Virus record (IMG/VR): IMGVR_UViG_3300046714_000121
Span: 1 to 41,027 of that record
DNA: 41,027 bases
Reading direction: 5' to 3' (one strand)
Origin: a virus
A model generated the notes under the pieces. It worked only from the letters and a program-made list of their open reading frames with translations. It was not told the DNA's origin and ran no database searches. The stretch's first letter is position 1. Each line of letters starts with the position of its first letter. Position numbers and translations under genes: made by a program. Shown piece by piece: positions 31,273 through 38,185 of the stretch.

Positions 31273-34022
31273 TGCAACCCAAGATCAGGACCGAGTACCA
31301 TTTCAACGCCGCGGAAAAAGTGTATGCGCGGTTGCCCAGGGTAACGCAAACATTGCGCGACCTGGGCACGACCGCGGCGGGAATCATGGATTGCACGACA
31401 TACGGGCACATCCCGTTTTATCGGGCGATGCAGGCGGCGGACATTAATCCATTGTTGGGCGTTGAATACGTTTGCCCCGATGGCGAACGGGTGGGATTGA
31501 TTGCGTTATCCGATGCCGGGTTGCGCGACCTTTACCATTACACATCGACCAGGGAAAGCAACCCGGTTCCATTCGCCAACATCGGCGACCTACCCGACGC
31601 GCTGGCGAAGTTGATGATTACCCCAGGCGACGGGCGCGGGTGGCGCAATGGGTTTGCCGTGGTTGACCCGGTTGACCCGCGGATTGTGCGCGAGCGGTTA
31701 GCGTCCAAACTCATGCCGTTGGTTTGCTCTGATAACTGGTATGTTCACCCAGGCGACCGGGCCGCGTTTCAAATGATGGGCGGCGCGGTGCGTGCCGACC
31801 CGTTGCAACAACAACACATCTTGACCGCGGGCGAACTGTCCAGGTTGGCGGCGCGGTATGAATTGGACCCGCGGCCCGCCAACAGGGGCCGCAGGATCAC
31901 GCCAGACGAATTAAAAGCGGTGCGGGTGGGCTTACCCATTGCCAACAATTTGCAAGTTGATGGTGACCTGTTAGCGTTGGCCAGGAAGGGCAAACATCGC
32001 GTTGCGCGATGGTCTGCCGTTTACGACCGGCGATTGAAACACGAAATCGCGATGATTCGGGAAAAGGGGTTCGAATCCTATTTGCTGTTGCTCGCCGATT
32101 TGGTCGGGTGGGCCAAACGCAAAATGCTGGTTGGACCTGGGCGCGGTTCGTCGGCGGGCAGTCTGGTTTGCTACCTGACCGAGATAACCGACATTGACCC
32201 AATCCCGCACGGGCTATTGTTCGAACGGTTTATCGACCTGACTCGCAACGACCTACCCGACATTGATTGCGATTTCCCCGACAATCAACGCGAATCGGTC
32301 ATCGACTATTTGCGCGGCAAGTATGGCGCCGATTGCGTGGCCCGCCTGGGCACGATTCAGACATGGCAACCGCGGTCCATCCTGGTTGACGTTGGCAAGC
32401 GAATGCAAATTCCCCCCTGGGAATTGAGCAAGCTGAAAAGTGCTCTGATAGAACGCACCGCGGGCGACGAGCGGGCCGAACAATGTTTGCTTGATACCTT
32501 GGAAAGCGAACGCGAAACCGACATTAAATATCCGTTACTGCGGCGCGTGACCGGGTTCGAAGGACACGCCAAATACAGCGGCACCCATGCGGCGGGCGTG
32601 CTGGTATGCGGCGAACCCGTGCAACGATTCGCCACCGTGCAAGCCGATGGCACCGCGCAACTAGACAAGCGTGACGCCGAAGCAATCAACCTGTTGAAAA
32701 TTGATCTACTAGGGTTGCGCACGTTGACCGTGTTGCAGGATGCGGCGGGCGTTGCTTTCGATTTCCTGGCAATCCCACTTGATGACCCGTTGGCGTTTGG
32801 CCTATTGAACCAAGGCAAAGTTGCGGGCGTATTTCAGTTCGAAGGGCAAGCGGTGCGGGCGTTGGCGCAAAGCATGGCGGGGCACATCAACCAGTTTTCC
32901 GATCTGGTGGCACTCACCGCATTGGCGCGGCCTGGGCCGCTATCGTCGGGCGGCGCGGCATCGTTCGTGCAACGGCGCATCGGGCGCGAACCCGTCACCC
33001 ACTTGCACCCCTTGATTGAACCGTATACCCGCGAGACATACGGAATCATCATCTACCAGGAACAAGTCATGCAAATTGCCCGCGACGTGGGCGGGCTGGA
33101 TTGGGCCGACGTGACCGCACTGCGCAAGGCAATGTCTAAATCCCTGGGCGCCGATTACTTCGACAAGTATTGGACGAAGTTTCGCGACGGGCCGCACGGC
33201 ATGAAGGAAGCGGCGGCGCGGCACGTGTGGGACAGTATGAATACACTAGGCGCCTGGGCGTTCAACAAGTCGCACGCGGTGGCCTATGCCTTGTTGTCGT
33301 ACTGGTGCGCGTACATGAAAGCACATCATCTGTTGGATTTTGCAGCGGCCACCCTGCGCAATGCCCGCGACGACGACCAAGCAACCGCGTTGTTGCGCGA
33401 GTTGAAAAGCGAAGGGGTGCAATATGTTGCATTCGATGCGCAAAAATCCCAGGTTAATTGGTCGGTCCAGGGCGGTCGGCTTGTCGGCGGTTTTCTCAAC
33501 ATTAAAGGTGTTGGCGAAGTCAAAGCACAAAAATACTTTGAGGACCGCGGGCAGTGGACCGAAAAGCAAAAGGAATTTTTGGCGAATGCTGAAATTCTTT
33601 TTGCGGAAATTTCGCCGTGCGAAACCCGCTACGGGCATATCTACGATGACCCGCGGGCGTCGGGCTATCGACTAAGCACGGTTCATCGCATCGCCGAAAT
33701 AACCGATGACGTGGAAAGGGTCACGTTCATCGGGCAACTGAAGCAAAAGAATCTGCGCGATCTTAACGAATACGTATTCCAGGTTAAGCGGCGGCAGGAA
33801 GGCAAACCCGAGTTGTTGTCAGGGGTGCCGACGCAATATCTAAACCTGTTGATGGCAGACGATACCGGGCAACTGTATTGCGGTATCAGTGCCCGCGATT
33901 TCGATGAAGTCGGGCGCGATATTGTTGACCGCGGCGTGATTGATGAGTCGTATTATTTGATGCAGGGGTTTCGCAACCGAATCGGCAGGATCAACGTTAC
34001 TTGGGCCAAGATGTTGGACTAA
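31269..34022 (+). CDS. DNA polymerase III alpha (DnaE-type, family C)
   Basis: This is the replicative polymerase, 917 aa against about 1160 for E. coli DnaE. The N-terminal PHP region (TEYHFNAAEKVYARLPR, GIMDCTTYGHIPFY) lacks the metal-binding HxH, so it is probably inactive. The palm shows GPGRGSSAGSLV near 286, the catalytic PDIDCDF near 330 and KIDLLGLRTLT near 478, each Asp intact. LARPGPLSSGG, EQVMQIA and FNKSHAVAYA follow. The C-terminal 250 residues are shorter than in DnaE. Proofreading is supplied by the separate exonuclease gene upstream. ATG 31269 follows the previous stop in overlap. Confidence 0.94.
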   Translation: MMQPKIRTEYHFNAAEKVYARLPRVTQTLRDLGTTAAGIMDCTTYGHIPFYRAMQAADINPLLGVEYVCPDGERVGLIALSDAGLRDLYHYTSTRESNPVPFANIGDLPDALAKLMITPGDGRGWRNGFAVVDPVDPRIVRERLASKLMPLVCSDNWYVHPGDRAAFQMMGGAVRADPLQQQHILTAGELSRLAARYELDPRPANRGRRITPDELKAVRVGLPIANNLQVDGDLLALARKGKHRVARWSAVYDRRLKHEIAMIREKGFESYLLLLADLVGWAKRKMLVGPGRGSSAGSLVCYLTEITDIDPIPHGLLFERFIDLTRNDLPDIDCDFPDNQRESVIDYLRGKYGADCVARLGTIQTWQPRSILVDVGKRMQIPPWELSKLKSALIERTAGDERAEQCLLDTLESERETDIKYPLLRRVTGFEGHAKYSGTHAAGVLVCGEPVQRFATVQADGTAQLDKRDAEAINLLKIDLLGLRTLTVLQDAAGVAFDFLAIPLDDPLAFGLLNQGKVAGVFQFEGQAVRALAQSMAGHINQFSDLVALTALARPGPLSSGGAASFVQRRIGREPVTHLHPLIEPYTRETYGIIIYQEQVMQIARDVGGLDWADVTALRKAMSKSLGADYFDKYWTKFRDGPHGMKEAAARHVWDSMNTLGAWAFNKSHAVAYALLSYWCAYMKAHHLLDFAAATLRNARDDDQATALLRELKSEGVQYVAFDAQKSQVNWSVQGGRLVGGFLNIKGVGEVKAQKYFEDRGQWTEKQKEFLANAEILFAEISPCETRYGHIYDDPRASGYRLSTVHRIAEITDDVERVTFIGQLKQKNLRDLNEYVFQVKRRQEGKPELLSGVPTQYLNLLMADDTGQLYCGISARDFDEVGRDIVDRGVIDESYYLMQGFRNRIGRINVTWAKMLD

Positions 34023-34118
34023 ATGAACAAAACCAAATTGATGTTGGAGGTAGTCGCGTTCGCATTGGTGGCGTGCGGTGCAGTGACCGATGCTATCGAG
34101 CGATTTTTTGTCAACTAA
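34023..34118 (+). CDS. Possible 31-aa hydrophobic peptide
   Basis: ATG 34023 begins immediately after the polymerase stop and encodes MNKTKLMLEVVAFALVACGA followed by VTDAIERFFVN. It could be a tiny membrane peptide. The Shine-Dalgarno is weak; the immediate adjacency is the main support. Confidence 0.35.
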   Translation: MNKTKLMLEVVAFALVACGAVTDAIERFFVN

Positions 34119-34136
34119 CTGGAAAAGGAATTCCAA

Positions 34137-34415
34137 ATGAAAAATGTTGTGGTAGAGGTTGAGACACCCCCTGATACCAACCCGGCAGTGATACGGGTTA
34201 ACGGCGTGGTCGTGGCCAAGGTGACGATTGAGGGCAACGTCGAACCGTTGCAGGAAGTGGCGCGACCGGAACCGGGCAAGGCCAGGACGAAGCGGCCAGG
34301 GGTCGGGGGCGTTGAGGATATTGACGACTTGACCGACGACGAAAAAAAGATGTTGGGCGACCTGGAAAAACTGGAGGAAGATGAAGCGGCGCCGAAGGGC
34401 AAGCAACACAGATAA
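34137..34415 (+). CDS. Small acidic protein, paralogue of the 27508 gene
   Basis: The N-terminal part (VEVETPPDTNPAVIRVNGVV, VAKVTIEGNVEPL) matches the gene at 27508. The C-terminal half is acidic and Lys-rich (DIDDLTDDEKKMLGDLEKL), likely helical. It lies between polymerase and nuclease genes and follows AAAAGGAATTCCAA. The function is unknown. Confidence 0.6.
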   Translation: MKNVVVEVETPPDTNPAVIRVNGVVVAKVTIEGNVEPLQEVARPEPGKARTKRPGVGGVEDIDDLTDDEKKMLGDLEKLEEDEAAPKGKQHR

Positions 34416-34420
34416 GCACC

Positions 34421-34439
34421 GGGGGCGGGGTGCGCCCCC
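34421..34439 (+). other. Hairpin before the nuclease gene
   Basis: GGGGGCG (34421-34427) pairs perfectly with CGCCCCC (34433-34439) around GGGTG. No T-run follows, so it is not an obvious terminator. It may slow transcription or affect translation of the next gene. Confidence 0.5.
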
Positions 34440-34459
34440 TACACAATGGAGTTGACAGA

Positions 34460-34924
34460 ATGGCCTACGAGACACAGTTATGGACATGGTTGCGCGAGGG
34501 GTTGTTACGACATAACCCGCCGAACCGCAGCATTCGATTAGAACGCCTGGAATCGCCGATTACCCCAGGGTTTCCCGATGTTGACTATACGTATTTGGGA
34601 ACCGATGGAAAAATCGAACTAAAAACCGTTGACCTACCAACGCGACCGCAAACCCGCGTCATGGGGCCGTTGCGCGGGTTATCCCAGGATCAAATGAATT
34701 GGCACAAAAGGCATTTCAACGCGGGCGGCACGTCGTTTATTTTCTTGCGTGCTGACCCGTGGCGTTGGCTAGTGCGCGGGCAAATCGCCGACAGCATCAA
34801 CGAGTTCGACGCCGACCAGTTCAAGCAACATGCGTTGGTAAGCATTGCGGGCCATTGGCACGGCCAGGATTGGACCCTTTTATTGGCCTATCTATTGAGC
34901 GGGCGACATGGACAACGACCATAA
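34460..34924 (+). CDS. PD-(D/E)XK-type endonuclease
   Basis: This 154-aa protein shows PGFPDVDYTYLGTDGKIELK near residues 35-54: the P-D followed by E-x-K is the core of a PD-(D/E)XK nuclease, as seen in VRR-NUC and Holliday-junction nucleases. LSQDQMNWHKRHFNAGG and TSFIFLR follow, typical of the fold's Q and hydrophobic strand. It is placed among replication genes, so it may resolve or trim DNA. The start at ATG 34460 is the first in frame. Confidence 0.78.
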   Translation: MAYETQLWTWLREGLLRHNPPNRSIRLERLESPITPGFPDVDYTYLGTDGKIELKTVDLPTRPQTRVMGPLRGLSQDQMNWHKRHFNAGGTSFIFLRADPWRWLVRGQIADSINEFDADQFKQHALVSIAGHWHGQDWTLLLAYLLSGRHGQRP

Positions 34925-36422
34925 AACACTATTCAAAACGCAACCGATGAGTCAACAACTTGAGGCGTTGCGACGGTTAAAGGGCAAACAAGCATACGCG
35001 CTATTTCTTGAGCAAGGCACCGGCAAGACCTGGGTTGTTTTGAATTGGGCCGCGCAATTGTGGGCCGAGGGCAAGATTGACGCCGTGTTGGTATTCGCCC
35101 CCAATGGGGTGCAAGACCAATGGATTGACGACCAGATACCCGCACACCTACCCGATTGGTGCGACCACGTTGCGCGGTCATGGTCGGCAACGATGGGCAA
35201 GCGGGCAACCGCCGATTTCGAGCGGTTCATGGAATCGAAAACCAAGGCGTTAAAAATCCTGACAATCAATTGGGAAGCGTTGGGCCATGCGCGAATGCTG
35301 GCAGTGATCGACCGTTTTTTGCGCTTGCACCCGCGGTGCATGGGCGTGGCCGATGAATCGGACATGGTTAAAAATCCGGCGGCAAAACGCACCAAGGCGT
35401 TGCTTTCGCGGCGGCGCCTATTCACGCACCGGGTTGTTTTGTCGGGCACGCCTGCGGCGCAATCGCCGTTTGATATGTGGGCGCCGATGAATTGGTTGGA
35501 CCCGTCCATCCTGGGCCACAGTTTCGTCACGTTCAAGGCGACCTATGCGCAAATGGTCGATGCCACTGACCCGTTAATGTTTGCGATTCGGGCCAAGATA
35601 GGCACCCGCTATCTGCCTCAGATCGTGGCCAAAGACGACCACGGGCGCCCCATGTACAGGAATCTGGACCGACTACAGCAAATCGTTTCGGCGCACTCCT
35701 ATCGCGTGCTAAAGGCCGATTGTCTGGACCTACCCGACAAGGTTTATTGCAGGCGATACGTTGAACTGTCAGGCAAGCAACGGTTGATCTACAACGAAGC
35801 GGTGGCAACGTTGCGCATCGAGTGGGAACGGGCCGATGGCAACCCGGCAATGTCGATTGCCACCAAGTTGACCATCCTGGGGCGGTTGCAGCAAATCGTG
35901 GGCGGGTTCACGCCGGATGCAATGCCGATTCACGCCGACCCAGGCGATAACCCGAAGCTGGCCGCACTGGTGGAAACCGTGCTGTTGCAGCCGAACGCAA
36001 TCATATGGGCGCATTACGTGGCCGAGATTGAAATGCTGGTTGACGTGCTGTCGGAATATGGCGAAGTCGTGGCCTATTATGGCGATGTGGCCCGCGGCCA
36101 GCGGCGCAAAGCGGTGGCCGATTTCCGCACGGGTGAGGCGCGCTTTTTCATCGGCAACCAGCAGGCGGGCGGCGTTGGATTGAACCTCGCAGTATCCAGT
36201 TTCATGCATTACTACTCCAACGCCTTTCCACTGCGCACCCGCCTACAGTCAGAGGACCGCGCACACCGGCACGGGATGCCCGATGCCAAATTGACGCTAT
36301 ACGATTACGAGGCGAAAGGAACCATTGACCGGAAAATCATTAATACCCTGCGCAATCGGTTATCGATTGCCGATGCGGTCATGGGCGACACGCGGCCCGA
36401 TGGGTGGCTGAATGAAATATAG
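34908..36422 (+). CDS. SNF2-family helicase or translocase
   Basis: This 504-aa protein has a Q-motif (QQLEALRRL) and Walker A GTGKT at 37-41. Its DEAD-box equivalent is DESDMVKNP near 149, and motif III VVLSGTPAAQSPFDMW follows. The C-terminal lobe shows NQQAGGVGLNL and SEDRAHRHGM, the SF2 motifs V and VI (Q/S-xxRAHR). Members of this family in phages help fork progress or recombination. The start overlaps the nuclease gene by 17 bases and the stop overlaps the next gene by 11 bases. Confidence 0.92.
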   Translation: MDNDHKTLFKTQPMSQQLEALRRLKGKQAYALFLEQGTGKTWVVLNWAAQLWAEGKIDAVLVFAPNGVQDQWIDDQIPAHLPDWCDHVARSWSATMGKRATADFERFMESKTKALKILTINWEALGHARMLAVIDRFLRLHPRCMGVADESDMVKNPAAKRTKALLSRRRLFTHRVVLSGTPAAQSPFDMWAPMNWLDPSILGHSFVTFKATYAQMVDATDPLMFAIRAKIGTRYLPQIVAKDDHGRPMYRNLDRLQQIVSAHSYRVLKADCLDLPDKVYCRRYVELSGKQRLIYNEAVATLRIEWERADGNPAMSIATKLTILGRLQQIVGGFTPDAMPIHADPGDNPKLAALVETVLLQPNAIIWAHYVAEIEMLVDVLSEYGEVVAYYGDVARGQRRKAVADFRTGEARFFIGNQQAGGVGLNLAVSSFMHYYSNAFPLRTRLQSEDRAHRHGMPDAKLTLYDYEAKGTIDRKIINTLRNRLSIADAVMGDTRPDGWLNEI

Positions 36423-36762
36423 CAACGTCGTTTTTGCGGCCCAGGAACCTATGGTGCGCAATCAAAACGGCCATTGGATCAGGAACCCGACATTTGACCT
36501 GGACGACGCCAAACGATTCGGGTCGATTCGTTTTGTATGGGCGCCTGGGGCGGCGTCATTCTCACCCGCGGACCTACGCACCCGAGCGGTGGAAATCGCG
36601 GAGGAATTCGACGACGAGCGGGATTGGATTGTTAACCTTGGTTCGCCGACCCTGATTGCAACCCTGGCCTGGGCTATCGGGCACGTCGGCAAAAGATTGC
36701 GCGTGCTGGAGTGGGATAGGCGCGAGCGTGCATATGTACCGACGACCGACGAAACAGAATAG
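36412..36762 (+). CDS. Conserved replication-cluster protein, 116 aa
   Basis: Similar small proteins are common near phage replication genes. The recognisable parts are FGSIRFVWAPGAASFSPADL near 36-55, DDERDWIVNLGSPTLIATLA near 67-86 and the C-terminal RVLEWDRRERAYVPT. The pattern of a GDPx or GSPx turn followed by an Ala-rich helix and a WDR strand is conserved. The biochemical function is not known to me. It overlaps the helicase stop. Confidence 0.65.
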   Translation: MKYSNVVFAAQEPMVRNQNGHWIRNPTFDLDDAKRFGSIRFVWAPGAASFSPADLRTRAVEIAEEFDDERDWIVNLGSPTLIATLAWAIGHVGKRLRVLEWDRRERAYVPTTDETE

Positions 36763-36809
36763 TGCTTTTTTAACCTGGGCCATTGGCCCGCCAACGAGAA
36801 AGGAACACA

Positions 36810-37352
36810 ATGCAATTGCCGTTAGACCTGGATCAAAAATCCCTTAAGGAAGTTAGCGCACTTGCGCACGAGTTGTTGATGCGCGAATCCGATTTGGCAT
36901 TGGCCGAACAAGTCTATGCGATGGCCAAGCAAGCACTTAACAAGGTGGCCGAAATCGACTTGCCCGAGGCAATGAAAGAATTGGGATTGACGCAAATCAG
37001 CGTCAAGCTCGATGATGATGGGCCGACCTATTCGATTGGCTATAAGGGCGAGATTTATGCAAGCGTGCCCGACGCCAACAAGCGGCAGGCGTTCGAATGG
37101 TTGGAACGCAACGGCGCCGAAAGTCTCATCAAGACCGAATTAAAGGTGGCCTACGGGCGCGGCGAATTGCAGGCGGCACGCGAGTTGGCCGCAACGTTGC
37201 GCGCACAAGGCGCAGCGGTGCAAGTCGGCGAAACCGTGCACACCGGCACCCTTAAGGCATTCATTCGCGAACGATTGGAGGAAAAGAAACCGATACCACT
37301 GGAGTTGTTTGGAGCGCGGTCGGTTGACCGTGCTTTCGTCAAAGTCAAATAA
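36810..37352 (+). CDS. Conserved phage replication-cluster protein, 180 aa
   Basis: Helical N-terminus (LKEVSALAHELLMRESDLAL), then a small beta domain with IDLPEAMKELGLTQISVKLD, followed by RQAFEWLERNGAESLIK and LKAFIRERLEEKKPIPLELF. This layout, which ends in a short winged segment, is frequent in phage clusters that encode single-strand DNA annealing or replication proteins, but its own activity is not known. The ribosome site AGAAAGGAACACA precedes ATG 36810. Confidence 0.65.
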   Translation: MQLPLDLDQKSLKEVSALAHELLMRESDLALAEQVYAMAKQALNKVAEIDLPEAMKELGLTQISVKLDDDGPTYSIGYKGEIYASVPDANKRQAFEWLERNGAESLIKTELKVAYGRGELQAARELAATLRAQGAAVQVGETVHTGTLKAFIRERLEEKKPIPLELFGARSVDRAFVKVK

Positions 37353-37373
37353 CCGTCACGAAAGGAAGTAGAA

Positions 37374-38102
37374 ATGACCGCAGCAAAAAAGATTATCACG
37401 CGCAAGACACGCACCGCATTGACGACCAGGGCACCGGGCCGCGGGTTTGAGGAAGCGGACAAAGATTCGTTTGCAATTCCGTTTCTCGTGCTGATTCAGG
37501 ACAAGGCGAAAATCCTGGAGCAAGTTGACGCCGAACCCGGTTCGATCATCAACACGGCGACCCTGAAAACCTACGAGGCACTCGATGTTGTGCCAATTCT
37601 CTACCGGCGCCGTTTCGTCAGGTGGGCGCCGCGTGACCTGGGCGGCGGGTTCAAGGGTGAATTTCAAGTGGCCGACGTTAACGCGATGATTACCGCGGGC
37701 ACCGTTGAGCAAGGCGACGACGACCCGAAATTGTATTACCCGTTGCCCGATGGAAAAATCAATCCGCGCAAGTGTGACCATCTGTCGGATACCCGCACCC
37801 ATTTTGTACTCGTGGAAGGCAAACCCGCGGTTATCAACATGGCATCGAGTCAGATCAGGAAAAGCAAAAATTGGATGACCGCGTTGCAGGATGCGGGCGG
37901 CGATATGTGGTCGAACCGTTGGACCCTCACCCCAACGCACGAGAAAAACGACAAAGGCGATTGGTGGGGTTGGTCCATCGAAATCAGCGGGGAACCAGTG
38001 ACCGACGAGGAAAAGGCGGCGGCGGAAAAGTTTTACCAATCCATCGCGGTCGGCATTGCCAAGGTTGACTACAGCAAAGCGGAAAGCGGCACCGACGACT
38101 AA
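37374..38102 (+). CDS. Conserved phage replication-cluster protein, 242 aa
   Basis: The sequence FAIPFLVLIQDKAKILEQVD, then IYRRRFVRWAPRDLGGG (as ILYRRRFVRWAPRDLGGGF) and HFVLVEGKPAVINMASSQIR, followed by KSKNWMTAL, recalls a family of phage proteins found beside recombination and primase genes. The acidic C-terminal tail (KAESGTDD) is typical of single-strand DNA-binding proteins, which is suggestive only. It ends just before a strong terminator. ATG 37374 follows CGAAAGGAAGTAGAA. Confidence 0.65.
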   Translation: MTAAKKIITRKTRTALTTRAPGRGFEEADKDSFAIPFLVLIQDKAKILEQVDAEPGSIINTATLKTYEALDVVPILYRRRFVRWAPRDLGGGFKGEFQVADVNAMITAGTVEQGDDDPKLYYPLPDGKINPRKCDHLSDTRTHFVLVEGKPAVINMASSQIRKSKNWMTALQDAGGDMWSNRWTLTPTHEKNDKGDWWGWSIEISGEPVTDEEKAAAEKFYQSIAVGIAKVDYSKAESGTDD

Positions 38103-38130
38103 GCGGCGCCCCTTTTCTTTTCGGGTATTT

Positions 38131-38173
38131 GGGGCGGTATGGGTCGCAACACCCAACCGCCCCATTTCTTTTT
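38131..38173 (+). terminator. Strong rho-independent terminator
   Basis: GGGGCGGT (38131-38138) pairs with ACCGCCCC and TGGGT with ACCCA across a CGCAAC loop, giving a 13-bp stem with one bulged A (38131-38163), followed by ATTTCTTTTT (38164-38173). It ends the 36.4-38.1 kb run. The primase start at 38186 lies right behind it, so expression of the primase would need readthrough, antitermination or a separate promoter that I do not see. Confidence 0.88.
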
Positions 38174-38185
38174 GAGGTTTACATC

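Noticed and set aside
36765-36793. T-run followed by GGGCC/GGCCC hairpin as a terminator
   Set aside because: The T-run precedes the hairpin on the + strand, so it has the wrong order for termination.
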